From Diphasiastrum complanatum (Eukaryota; Streptophyta; Lycopodiopsida; Lycopodiales; Lycopodiaceae), in NCBI GenBank assembly GCA_029204225.1, contig CM055110.1:46825003-46889002 (forward strand): a stretch of 64,000 nucleotides of DNA, read 5' to 3'. Of this stretch, positions 1-10,900 are shown one piece after another. Below the pieces are notes generated by a model. That model saw nothing but the letters and a program-made list of their open reading frames with translations. It searched no databases and was not told where the DNA came from. Position 1 is the stretch's first letter. Each line of letters begins with the position of its first letter. The position numbers and the translations under genes were made by a program.

Positions 1-551
1 TAAATTTTTTAAAGAGTCATCATTGTTTGTCATTGAAAATGACATTTGTCCTTGAGTTGTGTTTCTATAATTCCATTCACTGATGGATTTGAGATTTTTT
101 CGTCATTGCACACGTTTGAGCTTGTTGAAGTAGCGGGCATGGATATATAGTTGGAAAAGTGTGGATTTTGTATCACTTACGTAAAATCAACTGCTTATTT
201 GAAGGTGGTTGTGGTTTTGTGAACATTCCATCTTGTTGGGAGAATGGATCTTTTGTTGGATAATATTGGCAGCCAATAATGTGCTCCATTGGTTTCCAAA
301 TAGAGAATTGTGTTGTGAAGTCCCTTACCTGCTTTTTTCCAACCTGTATGTTGTTTCTTGGGAGTCCACTCATGAAAATTACTGCTTGGAAGCTTGTGTG
401 AGTGGTCTATGGCTTGTGTCTTCTGAGTAGTAATTTTTTTCTCAAATTTGAATTGTGCTTTTGTCGCACAAAATCGCTTGTGAAGAATAATTTGTGTTGG
501 CCGCACACCGGTAGATAATATCTGATGGAGTATGGTGATAATGGCGGTGCA
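1..551. other. no gene seen
   Basis: I see no recognisable gene or repeat here. The open frames are short and have no family resemblance. The homology of the inverted-repeat arm described next begins at about 552. Confidence 0.5.
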
Positions 552-2120
552 CAAGGCAATGTTGTTGTGTGATCTTTCTGAATTTGTACAACAATTAAAT
601 GTTTCGAAATAGAAGCTGAAAGTTATGCCTGAGTACTTTAAAGATTCTTTGACTAACACACATGCAAGAAAAAACATAACGTAAAAGTGTGTAAAAAGAA
701 AAGTAAGAGCAAAACTAAAAGAACATGATCACAAGACAACATAGATTATGGACTTAGAAACATCAATCAGTAAATCTCCCAGAAGTAACACAACTATGTC
801 AGAGCAAACATGAAGAGCAAATCCTTAACATGGTGTTCAATGCCACAATTTTCACAAGCTGGTGGAAAACGAAGTTTATCTGGGGTAGCGAATACTAGGA
901 TGTTTACTGCACAGATAAAGCATCCACGTAGTACGGGAAATTGTTGCGTCGTGAACACAACTTGGTTTGGATCGTAAATTGGAGCATTAGGATCATACAA
1001 ATAATATACCACCAGTTCAGAGGAGTATCCTGGTGGAGTAGTGTCGTCCACAAAATAAGTTGCTGGATCTATGGAATTTGGATTATAAAAAATTCACAGC
1101 TGGTTGTGAAATGGGTTGATTAACGACAAACTATTGGCGTGGTTGGAATTGATTGGGTGCAGTTGGTCATGGTTGATAAACTCCTAGTAGTGGCATGGAT
1201 TGTTGTGGAGGTGAAGGGGCAGTAATGATGAGGACATAGGTCTGGGTGCTAATGAAAAATGGGTTTTCAGTTTGGGGCACTCATTAGCAGTGTGATTCTG
1301 CGACAAATAGGACACCAGACATTTCTTCTTGTTGAAAAAGATTTATCAGAAATATTTTTTATAGCATTTTTGAAATCAGCAATTAGTTTGTCCATGTGAG
1401 TTTGTTGAGCTTTCTGCCAAGTTTCCATTTGATGTAGAAGTTCTGAAGATTGAGCTCTATTCTCAATCTTTTGGTTGTGAAAACGTTTGGATTGCTTGTC
1501 GTGGTAATCAAAGTCTTCATCAGACCCCTCATCTTCTTCGCGAATGGCATCAGTCATGACATCCTTAAGTTGATCATAAAGATCAACTGGTTTTAGTTCT
1601 CGGCGGATACATTTAGGGAGTCCAACTAGAAACAATTTGATCGCCATTCGTTTGGTGATATTATCATCAACACATTCTATCTTGAGACATATAAAATGTT
1701 CAATGTAGCTTCTTCTAGACTCTTTGCGACAGATCTTGATATGTGTGATTTGGATGAATGGGCTTTGAGTCAGTTTATAAGGTTTGAAAGGGTATTCCAA
1801 GAAATAAGATCAAGAACTTCTAGGTTGAGATACCACTCTTTGGCTATTCCATAGAGCACCATAGGAAATAGTCTGAGCTTTTCAGTGTCAGAGGTGTCTG
1901 CATAGAAGTGACATGCATTATCAAAGTCTTGAAGAAATTGAACTGGGTCAGATTCTCCATCATACTTTGGTGCAGCAATGGGTGGGATTCTACGTTCTAG
2001 GCGTGGAGGTGGAGGATTAGAAGATTCAGCACAATCTCTTGACATGATGCAGAATGAGGAACAGAATAACAGTACAAATGATCAAACTGTACTGTACTTG
2101 GCCACAAAAGGTCAAATCAC
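552..2120 (-). repeat. left arm of a 1.57-kb inverted repeat (gypsy-type gag region)
   Basis: This arm reads as the reverse complement of 2829-4411, with scattered substitutions and small indels. For example, the sequence at about 552-570 mirrors 4393-4411, and the word GGCCACAAAAGGTC near 2100 is mirrored near 2835. The arm carries a gag pseudogene reading leftwards, away from the central spacer. The arms differ at several amino acids, so they are not a freshly copied or identical pair. Confidence 0.88.
794..2045 (-). pseudogene. retrotransposon gag relic (Ty3/gypsy type), left copy
   Basis: The reading begins at an ATG at 2045 and runs leftwards through three frame segments (2045-1770, 1800-1267, 1051-794). 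The first part resembles the retrotransposon gag capsid domain (pattern PKYDGESDPVQFLQDFDNAC, then KEWYLNL). An acidic stretch EEDEGSDEDF follows, then a glutamine-rich coiled segment and a zinc-knuckle-like CPICRR segment. A second knuckle, CENCGIEHHV, lies near 820-860. Frameshifts and a lost knuckle cysteine show that it is dead. No protease, RT or integrase follows, so this is a gag-only unit. It is the mirror copy of the gag at 2899-4155 and is homologous to the gag at 36359. Confidence 0.8.
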
Positions 2121-2139
2121 TTTTTCCACTATTATCCTT

Positions 2140-2700
2140 GTATGTCAACAAAACTTCCTATCAAAATTTGTGAACCATACCAAGAAATCGTCCACAGTCT
2201 GCACGATTTCTATACATCCTCTGCGAATTCTGTCCTTTACAAAAAATCCAAAATAATTAAAAAATCCATATTTTGTCAGTGAAAACTCTCTATCAGAATT
2301 CGCGGACCATACTACAAAATCGTCCACAGTTGCACGATTTCTATACATCCTCTGCGAATTCCATCCTTAACAAAAAAATCCAAAAAATTTAAAAGATCCA
2401 TATTTTTTCAATGACAACTCCCTATCAGAATTTGCCGACCATACCACAAAATCGTTCACAATCTGCACAATTTCTATACATCTTCTGCGAATTCTGTCCT
2501 CTAAAAAAAATCCAAAAAAATTTAAAAAATCCATATTTTGTCAATAAAATCTCCCTATTAGAATTCGCGAACCATACCACAACATCTTCCACAGTGTGCA
2601 CGATTTCTATACATCTTCTGTGAATTCTGTCCTTAGCAAAAAAAAATCCAAAAAAACTAAAGAAAATCCATATCTTGTCTGTGAAAATTTCCTATCGAAA
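2140..2700. repeat. tandem repeat, about 132-bp unit, about 4 copies
   Basis: Similar blocks start near 2158, 2290, 2422, 2553 and 2690. Each contains the order CTATCAGAATTYGCG, ACCATACCACAAAATCGTC, CACGATTTCTATACATC, an A-rich stretch, then AATCCATATTTTGTC. The copies are diverged. The array fills the spacer between the inverted-repeat arms, directly upstream of both divergent gag starts. Confidence 0.85.
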
Positions 2701-2828
2701 TTTGTGAGTACTGTATTTTGATTTAACAGATTGTTTGCGAGTTCTACTCTTGTCTGCAAATTCTATTACTCCAGAAAAGTGTAGATTCTTGTCCAAATTC
2801 ACTGTCTTGCAAGTAAACCACCTTTTTT

Positions 2829-4411
2829 TGACCTTTTGTGGCCAAGTACAGTACTGTACTAATCATTTGTATTGTTATTATGTTCCTCATTTTGCATCAT
2901 GTCAAGAGATTGTGCTGAATCTTCTAATCCTCCACCTCCACGCCTAGAACGCAGAATCCCACGCATTGCTGCACCAAAGTACGATGGAGAATCTGACCCA
3001 GTTCGATTTCTTCAAGACTTTGATAATGCATGTCACTTCTATGGAGACACCTTTGACACTGAAAATCTCAGACTATTTCCTATGGTGCTCTATGGAATAG
3101 CCAAAGAGTGGTATCTCAACCTAGAAGTTCCTGATCTTATTTCTTGGAATACCCTCAAAGACGCTCTTATCAAGCGTTTCAAACCTTATAAACTGACTCA
3201 AAGCCCATTCATCCAAATCACACATATCAAAATGCATCGCGAAGAGTTTGTAAGAAGCTACATTGAACATTTTAAACATCTCAAGATAGAATGTGTTGAT
3301 GAGAATATCACCGAACGAATGGCCATCAAATTGTTCACTGGTTGGACTCCCTAAATGTATCCGCCGAAACTGAAACCAGTTGATGTTTATGATCAACTTA
3401 AGGATGTCATGACTGATGCCATTCGCGAAGAAGACGAGGGGTCTGATGAAGACTTTGATTACCGCGACAAGCAATCCAAACGTTTTCACAACCAAAAGAT
3501 TGAGAATACAGCCCAATCTTTAGAACTTTTACATCAAATGGAAACTTGGCAAAAAGCTCAACAAACTCACATGGACAAACTAATTGCTGATTTCCAAAAT
3601 GCTATGAAAACTATTGCTGATAAATCTTTTCCAGCAAGAGAAAATGTCCGGTGTCCTATTTGTTCGCAGAATCACACTGCTAATGAGTGCCCCCAACTGA
3701 AAACCCATTTCCCATTAGCACCCAGACCTATGTCTCATCATCTACCCCTTCACTCCACAACAATCCATGCCACTACTAGGAGTTTATCAACCATGACCAA
3801 CTGCACCCAATCAGTTCCAACCACGCCAACAGTTTGTCGTTAATCAACCCGTTTCACAACCAGCTGTGCATTTTTTTTAATCCAAATTCCATAGATCCAG
3901 CAACTTATTTTGTGGACAACACTACTCCACCAGGATACTCCTCTGAACTAGTGGTATATTATCCGTATGATCCTAATGCCCCAATTTACGATCCAAACCA
4001 AGCTGTGTTCACGACGCAACAATTTCCCGTAATGCTTTATCTGTGCAGGTAAACATCCTAGTATTCGCTGCCCAGACAAACTTCGTTTTCCACCAGCTTG
4101 TGAAAATTGTGGCATTGAACACCATGTTAATAATTGCTCTTCATGTTTGCTCTGACACAGTTGTGTTACTTCTAGGAGATTTACCGATTGATGTTTGTAA
4201 GTCCGTAACCTATGTTGTTTTGTGATTATGTTCTTTTAGTTTGCTCATCTTTTTACTTTTCTTTTTACACACTTTTACGTTATGTTTTTTTCTTGCATGT
4301 CTGTTAGTCAAAGAATCTTTAAAGTACTCAGGCGTAACTTTCAGCTTCTATTCCGAAACATTTAATTGTTGTACAAATTCAGAAAGATCACACAACAACA
4401 TTGCCTTGTGC
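2829..4411 (+). repeat. right arm of the 1.57-kb inverted repeat
   Basis: This is the mirror of 552-2120. It starts in the GACCTTTTGTGGCC region and ends near 4411, after CATTGCCTTGTG. Past that point the flanks (541-551 and 4412 onwards) no longer match. It carries the rightward-reading gag copy. Confidence 0.88.
2899..4155 (+). pseudogene. retrotransposon gag relic (Ty3/gypsy type), right copy
   Basis: The ATG at 2899 opens a gag-like frame: capsid domain with PKYDGESDPVRFLQDFDNAC and IKRFKPYKLTQSPF, then the acidic EEDEGSDEDF segment, then CPICSQNHTANECP, a zinc-knuckle-like CX2CX3HX4C, near 3652-3695. A stop at 3352-3354 interrupts the frame, which resumes at once in the same phase. Two frameshifts follow (about 3840 and about 4040), and the end regains the original phase with a second knuckle, CENCGIEHHVNNC, before a TGA at 4153-4155. 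The two-knuckle layout matches the gag at 36359. There is no polymerase region. In the family this protein packages element RNA; this copy is unlikely to work. Confidence 0.85.
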
Positions 4412-4439
4412 CAATGAACTCTCAAAAATAATCTAAGTG

Positions 4440-4760
4440 TTCACTATGGAGGATTCACTACATAGAAAAGCCTCTTCCTTTGTAAAGTTAGATGAATTTC
4501 TATCATGTTTTAAGGAAGTTGATTTGGCTTTCTTTCCCTAATTTTCCATTCTAGCCTCATTCCTAGAGTCATGCCAAATAGGTGGCTAGTTGGTCAATTT
4601 TCTCCATAGGATCCTATAAAGTATGAATCACTACCAAATTGACTTGACCCACCTTTTACATATGATCTAACCTACACTAGGATAGGTTTCTCACGTGGCT
4701 CCATGGCCTCACACATGTGGAACTCACCTATGTACAATCTACATGATTTTGATCGAGCAT
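4440..4760 (-). mobile_element. LTR relic, related to the LTR at 17.28 kb
   Basis: Read on the minus strand, this stretch matches about 17280-17600. Shared words include ATTCACACATGTGAGGCC-like sequence near the start and GAAATTCATCTAACTTTAC (17533: GAAATTCACCTAACTTTAC) near the end. It begins right outside the inverted repeat. No internal retroelement sequence is attached, so it is a solo or truncated LTR. Confidence 0.6.
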
Positions 4761-5490
4761 ATTTGCCAAAATATAGAGGTTGGTTGTTGCAAAGGTATAA
4801 ATTGGAGTGGTGGCCATGGGGGATGGATTGCCAAGTAGAAGAAGTGTCATTTTTCTCTCTTGTAGTGGGGGTCATCATTTGATACAGTTCCATCACTTGC
4901 TCATTCCAGCTCACAAAATCATTTTCTGTTTGTCACCTTATGGAGATTCTATGTCCACTTCCAATGTTCTACTTGCATTCCTATTGCTTGACATATTTGG
5001 TAGGATGGTTGTCGGAATTATTGTGAGAAGTGAGCTTCTGATAAGGATAACTGCAGCAGATGAAGCTGGAAGTGGTTACAACGGTGGATGGCTGATATGT
5101 ATTGTGGAAAGCATGTTAGGCGCTCGAATTAGCTTACAGAGCCGGCAGTCATGTACATTGGTAGGAAGGTAGAGTGGCCATAATTGTTGTTTGGGCTTAT
5201 AGTGGACAGGTGGCAGATTTTAATTGGATCTGACCACAAATGTTTAAACTCATATGAATTTGGGCCTTTCAATTAAAAGACCCAAACTTTAATTATGCCC
5301 ATTAGCAGGATTGAGCAAACCTGCTACCTAGCAACATGCACCCAATCACCTATCTTTAGTATCTATTTCCTGGTGACAGGTATAGTGCTTCATGTATTGT
5401 GAAGCTGGATCAAGAGCATGGCGAAATTCAAAATAGGTGAGCTCGCCTTCACTTTACAAATACCTAGCTTGCGTACGTATTAAGCTGACA
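4761..5490. other. no gene recognised
   Basis: A plus-strand frame at 4807-5172 opens on GTG and has no family resemblance, so I did not call it. No RNA gene or repeat was seen. Confidence 0.4.
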
Positions 5491-6441
5491 CTACGGATTC
5501 TCGGTTCCTTTATCACTAGGTGCAGACTGGCTGGCGTGAGCGTATTGAGTAGGGGCCGTGGCATCCTCCTTTTCCGCACCAACAAGTGTCAAAAGCGCAT
5601 CATTTTCTGCTTCTGTACAATCAGGAGACATTTTATAGGCGAGCTTCTTTTCAGTCCCATCAACTTCCGAGGCTGTATAGAGAAGCTCACGGCTGAAGCA
5701 GATGAGAGTATGTCCTTGAAATATATGCCTAAAGGAAACAGCATCCTCTTTTGAAGAGGTCACAGTCCATGTTCTAACTCTTTTTACCGCGGGTATGTTC
5801 CAGAAAAAAAATTTCGGATCATGAAAGCAGAGATTGATTGCCAATTTGAACCGGAATCTAGGCAAGGTAGGATCACTTGTGGATGCAGGAATCTCTTCAA
5901 TCTTGAACTCAGTGACCTGAACACCGAGGAAAATTGGCCTATGGCAAATGCAGGAGAATTCATCTTTGTTGCATGTATTGCACCAAACTCTGAATATTAC
6001 ATTGCTGATATCGAGCCAATGAATGAAATCCGCTGATGTGGAACCACCCCAACGAGATATTTCCCCCTGCTTCAAGACCTCCTTTATCTTGTCAATGCCA
6101 GCCGCATACTCTTCTGCTCTTGCAATAGCTGATTGATTTTCCTTATCATCAGACTCGTCAGGCTTCTCTTCGTTTGGCATAAATGATCGAATGTGCCATG
6201 TGATCAGTATTTGGCCAAGTTTCTTACTTGAAACAAGTCCCGTGTTGTCAACATTATCAATGATTTGTTTATTTTTTTCCCCTGCGGGATTTGCTTCCAT
6301 TTCGAGCATCTTAGCAATTTCTGGATCATCCTCCGAAGAACTTTCAATTGAGCGGATGGAAAAAGTTTCTATCTCTGAATCAGTTCCACCCTTGTTTGCT
6401 GCTGAGTTTCTTTCCCGTACGGCTGAAAAGCGTGTTTGCAT
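5491..6441 (-). CDS. hypothetical protein, 316 aa, cysteine-rich motif
   Basis: An uninterrupted ATG-to-stop frame of 316 codons. I do not recognise the family. The N-terminal ~110 residues are acidic and serine-rich (SIRSIESSSEDDPE), likely disordered. The middle and end look folded, with many aromatic residues. A cysteine cluster CNTCNKDEFSCICH (about residues 158-171) has the spacing CX2CX6CXCH and could bind zinc. I see no signal peptide or membrane segment. A frame this long without stops in an AT-rich, relic-filled region suggests a real or recently live gene. It could also be one exon of a longer gene or the coding part of an unrecognised element. Introns, promoter and poly(A) signal could not be fixed. 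Confidence 0.5.
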   Translation of the reverse strand: MQTRFSAVRERNSAANKGGTDSEIETFSIRSIESSSEDDPEIAKMLEMEANPAGEKNKQIIDNVDNTGLVSSKKLGQILITWHIRSFMPNEEKPDESDDKENQSAIARAEEYAAGIDKIKEVLKQGEISRWGGSTSADFIHWLDISNVIFRVWCNTCNKDEFSCICHRPIFLGVQVTEFKIEEIPASTSDPTLPRFRFKLAINLCFHDPKFFFWNIPAVKRVRTWTVTSSKEDAVSFRHIFQGHTLICFSRELLYTASEVDGTEKKLAYKMSPDCTEAENDALLTLVGAEKEDATAPTQYAHASQSAPSDKGTENP

Positions 6442-6519
6442 TTTAAATAAGGCAAAATCTTTCTCACCACTGTTCGGAGAAATGTTACTATATCGTATGT
6501 GTGGGTGTTTTAGATATAC

Positions 6520-7187
6520 AGCGGGGTGAACTCTAACGAGATCATGTTTATGCTGGCCAAATAGTTAAGTTGAATGTGGAGTATGCTGCTCACATGGACT
6601 CGCTGCAGCAAGCAGCTACTATATCAATCGGTTCACTACAACTACACGTCTTGTAGCTGATATCCCTTCCTTTCTTAGTTCGAAATATTCTCCACTTTTT
6701 GAGCTAAATGGTCATTCTCCTCTTATTCTTGCATCCCTGCATTCATCTTTTTGTTTCCTTTTGCATGATGCAGTACCACTTTCCTTGATGCCACTGATCA
6801 CATCAAGCAGCCAAGTAACGATACTCTCACCTCAACTCCGCATCAATCCTAATCACTTAAGCCAGCCAAGTAACAACCCTCTCACAAATATACGGGAGCT
6901 TACCGTCGCATTGGATCCTCACTGAAAAACTGTCACAAGATCACACACACTAGTTCCAAGGCGACAGCAATGTAGTTGTCTCGCAACACTAGCTTCTTTA
7001 ACATCCAAGGGTGCCCTACCTAGTATAGTACGTTATTACTCGAATCGCAGAAAGACGAGGTGAAACACCTCTCAATATAACTAGTTGCAGACAAAAACAC
7101 ACCACCAGTCTGCGCTTAAAATTTACGATCCTCGTGAGTGACAACTCAGTATCAACTATTATCAGAGAGTAGTATGCATGCGGAAGC

Positions 7188-7190
<3 letters not shown>
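6520..7190. other. upstream region, no gene seen
   Basis: This interval lies upstream of the 316-aa minus-strand ORF. It holds no recognisable coding sequence. I could not identify a convincing TATA box placed for that gene. Confidence 0.35.
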
Positions 7191-7237
<47 letters not shown>

Positions 7238-7238
7238 C
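7191..7238. repeat. (GA)n microsatellite
   Basis: An uninterrupted AG/GA run of about 38 bases, extended by GGAGAGAGAG to about 7238. It gives rise to spurious serine-leucine frames on the minus strand. Confidence 0.97.
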
Positions 7239-8040
7239 GTAGTTCTGTGTAGTAATATTAGAATAATAGAATACAAAGCTAACTGTGTGTGAGAGAGAAG
7301 AAGGCGAAAAGGCGTCCAAGAGATGCAACGTTGGGGATCCACGGATATTCGTACTTAACTGTTTATACTCTTTCCGTTATCTCACGACAATATGATAGCC
7401 GAGAGGAGGAGAAAAAACGCAGGGTCGCCCAATGAGAGCCGTTCACAAGGGCTTTGTTATTTTTGGGGGCCCCCATGTAACGTGTGAGCCTTTTTGGGCA
7501 AGGCCAGGCCTTTTTGAGCCTCCCCCGTTCTCTTACTTGGCACCACGTCAATAAACCCCGACACCATACAATTGTCCCATGAGTACGAAAGAGCCCAGCT
7601 TTTCAAAAATAAGTTGCATGTTACATCATCCCATATACATATCAAAACCTACCAAGAGTCTCCTGTGTGTGCGCATGAAAGCACAAGCCAGAGGCTTTAA
7701 GATTTCTACATGGTTGCATGGAGAGAGATGGAGAAAGAGAAAAACTACAAAGAGCACTTGCACCCGCAATACCTTCACTTATAATATTTGAGCTTGGAAT
7801 AGTGATAACTTGTAATTGGACCAAAGATCTTGATTTTAGTATAATTAATTTAACATTCATCGATATACATCATACATTAATATTGGACAACCTACACTGG
7901 TTTTTGTGACTACAAGTTTGATGTATCGGGAACAATGTGAAGAAACAGAATGTTTCTAATGTCAAAGCTTTGCTAGCTTTCAATCCTGAAATTTTTGACA
8001 AAAGGCTACACGAGACGACACGAAATCATTCGTGCTCCTC

Positions 8041-8620
8041 AACTGACCAAGAAGATCAGCCAAGTACCATGGGGTACACATATTTGATCAGATGTCATGA
8101 CATCAGCAGAAGTAATCTAGATCGTGGCTAATCTGCCACTCTTGTAATTCGAGATTAGTTGTAGATGTCTAATCCTTCTGATCCGGAAGTTACACGACGC
8201 GACACGAAAAAGTTCGCGAACTATATACTTTCTGTTTGATGCATAATACAAAGAAGAAGATACAGAAGACGAAAATATACAGAATACATGTCCGCCTGTG
8301 AGCGAGACAATTTTGTAGAGGATCTGTAGATCCAGAAGTTCGCTAGTAAGCGAGACACTATTCGTGAGAGAGCTGTATTTCTCTCACGCCAATGCACTAC
8401 GTGGATTTGTCATGTAGTGCTCGAAAAACCAGAAGATCAATAGTTAATATTGTAGCTGTTATGCACTTATTAATCTGTATGATTGACTGATCTCGAATGT
8501 ATTTTTGTCTGATATTATTCGTGTGTCTGATTCACTTGTTTATTTAATTCCGCACATTGGTCTGATTTGTTGAGTGCCAGATTAATTTGTTAACGAAGAT
8601 CAGCAGTGTCTAACTACACT
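8041..8620 (+). mobile_element. LTR-like relic (copia type)
   Basis: The block CGCTAGTAAGCGAGACA, then TTCGTGAGAGA and TTCTCTCACGCC (about 8342-8390), recurs at 28920-28975 next to a copia fragment. A TATA-like CTATATACTT lies at about 8221. I found no PBS or internal domains, so the ends are approximate. Confidence 0.4.
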
Positions 8621-8693
8621 CTGAAGGATTGTAGGAATGACATAGCCGACAGTGACCAGTAGTCATATCTGAATTCCTGACGAACTGATTTTG

Positions 8694-8852
8694 TTCGCGA
8701 ATGTTTTCGCTTTGTGCTTCGTTTCGTTCCGCTTCGTTTCGCGATCACTTGGCTATAAGCGTAAATCAATTTCAGAGCTCACTTAAGTTTCGCTTCGCTT
8801 CGTTTTGTTTTCGTCTAGATTTCGTTTCGTTTCATTTTGTTGCGTTATAGAG
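8694..8852. repeat. TTCG/TTTCG-rich low-complexity tract
   Basis: Irregular reiterations of CGTTTCG, GCTTCG and CATTTTG-type words over about 160 bases. It is not telomeric (no TTTAGGG). Confidence 0.6.
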
Positions 8853-8865
8853 CATGATTGATCCT

Positions 8866-8950
8866 ACACGAATTATTCTCGAACACAAATAATTCGATCA
8901 TGTTACGTTATGATCCAACACGAATTATTCTCGAACGGAAATAATTCGAG
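8866..8950. repeat. duplicated short hairpin (about 48-bp period)
   Basis: Two direct copies of ACACGAATTATTCTCGAAC followed by AAATAATTCGA start near 8874 and 8920. Within each copy CGAATTATT and AATAATTCG are complementary, so each can fold on itself. Confidence 0.75.
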
Positions 8951-9452
8951 TTCGCGGATCTTTTGCGAATTGTTCGTGAGGCCTTTTATTAGTTTGTCAC
9001 CAGAGTTCTGGCTAGAATTTGCATTTTCAGGGTGCAGATTTGTTATCACAATGAGCCTGGGAAAAATGTGTATACAAGCACTAACTGTAGTTGTACTTTG
9101 TCTGACTCAATTCCCTATATAGGATCTTTCCACAATATGGCCAAAGAGTGAGTATCATTTACCAGTAGTTCAAAAGAATCAAAGCGCATAAGCACTATTG
9201 TTTGTTAACATCAACGCGTAAGCAGCTAGTCAAAGGTGGGAATTGCTACCAGATTTAAGGTATTGCCTTGGTCAAACAGCATCAAATCAAACTTAAATCA
9301 TCCTTGACCTCTTTGTGAGACAGTAAATGATGCATGTTTTGTTACGGTTTGAGTCTAAAGAGAACTGATATTTTTGCAAAAGGGTGTTAAACTTTCCACA
9401 AAATATTACCAGCAACTAGATGAACAGTCACTGTGGCCTTCTATTTTTGGTA

Positions 9453-10179
9453 TTATCTTGAAAAATTGTCGGACAAATGACGTCTGCCAGTGGTGGGCAT
9501 CACCTCACATTGAAGCCAAAAATGTTGTTCCATCCATGCAACACAATGTTGAGCAAGGAAATCAATATTTTGAAGAGGCGTTCTGATGTAGCCACATTTT
9601 TGTATCCTATAAGCAATCCTTTGTAAATGATTGTTGCCTAAGCTTAAACCTAATTTGAAATGTTTTGCGACAAGTACACCATTCAAAGAGTACTCAAATT
9701 GCTTGTTCAAACACAAAATAATATTCGCGGACAAATAGACATCTTGTTGGTCGGCATCAAGATCGAAGTAGTATTCTCGAATAGCCTTCAATTTTTTCTT
9801 CTCTAACTTAACCAAACAATTTTTTACACAGCAACGACACCGCATTGCTCTGCAAAGCTCTCCATGAGTCATAAGATGTCAGAATATCAATTGAAAAACT
9901 ATGCACACTACCTAAAGGAGAGATTTTAGGTGTTGTAGATGTGATACTTGTAAAAGGCAACACATATTGACAAGAAGAAAAGGAGAGATTGGATGAGGTA
10001 ATACTATTTTTAGAAACTGGAACTGGTGATTCATTATATAATGAAAAATTTGTAAGACCATTTATCGAGATATGAGACACAATTGATTGTCTCCTCTCTT
10101 CACCATTGTTCACAACCGAGAGCTCATTTGAAAGAAAACTACTACATGACGTAAATGACAACTGATCCATGAGCGTCAA
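9453..10179 (-). pseudogene. N-terminal fragment of a DDE-transposase-like gene
   Basis: Two overlapping minus-strand frames run 10179-9808 (serine-rich, starting near MDQLSFTSCSS) and 9872-9453. The second has a cysteine block CRCCVKNCLVKLEKKKLK and then GVLVAKHFKLGLSLGNNHL. This matches my memory of the N-terminal part of a transposase-like family found in seedless plants, cnidarians and arthropods, with a C(C)xxxCL block followed by a short helical domain. The catalytic part of that family is present elsewhere in the window, on the same strand at 14081-16242. Here the sequence drifts out of recognisable homology after about 9600. The frame change and missing catalytic core mark it as a relic. 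The assignment rests on motif memory, not on a search. Confidence 0.5.
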
Positions 10180-10890
10180 TCACACAAAACTAAAAACCTG
10201 TTTATAGTAAAATGGATATGATAAAATGATTTACATGCATAAATATAAATCTATGGATGGCGGGTAATCATTCTCAATGTAAAAAACAAAGTTCATTTCT
10301 CAAAATCATAATTGCTAAGTTTCTTGACCGTTAAAGAGGCATTTATGAAAATCTTGTAATTAATCTAAAATTGTCATAACCACATATATATTGATTAGTA
10401 ATTATTGCCTAGGCTATACATTGTAATCATTTATTAGGCCATCATGTCGAAAATAAATGTTGAGACTTAAATGCATTTATTTCAGCATAATTACAATATT
10501 ATTAATCTAAATAAGTAATCATTATATTGATTAATAATTAAAAAGAATTAATAAATAAAAAAATAGAGGTAATCATTTAACTTTCTCATATAAAAGAGTT
10601 CTCATTTCTAATTTCCACGTCTCGCTTTGAAGAGATTCGTGGATGTTTGCGCTCATTTGTCGTCTATCCATCAACGATATTTTCAAGCTATTTTCACCAT
10701 CGGTTCGACGAGGCGACGATACTCATGTCCAACATTCACGAAGAGGTACTGTTTTAAGAGAGAATATTTTAATGTTTTATTTATTCTGAATAGATTTTAA
10801 TTCAAAAGGGTGGCCATTTTTTGAAAACACTTTATATTAAAAACATTGCCTAAATTTGGAACTTATTTAGTTTTCATAAATGTAGCTTCT
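10180..10890. other. AT-rich intergenic stretch between divergent relics
   Basis: Very AT-rich to about 10620. A short, less AT-rich stretch with an ATG at about 10724 followed by a GGTACT-type potential splice donor comes next. It could be the leader of the plus-strand relic at 11.4 kb, but I cannot show this. Confidence 0.3.
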
Positions 10891-10900
10891 TCGTTGATTA

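Noticed and set aside
195-677. 160-aa minus-strand frame
   Set aside because: No family resemblance, and it crosses the border of the inverted repeat, so it is probably chance.
3121-3516. 131-aa frame antisense to gag
   Set aside because: Shadow of the gag reading on the opposite strand.
4807-5172. 121-aa plus-strand frame
   Set aside because: Opens on GTG, no recognised family and no supporting signals.
7016-7342. Minus-strand frame with a serine-leucine run
   Set aside because: Produced by translation of the (GA)n tract.
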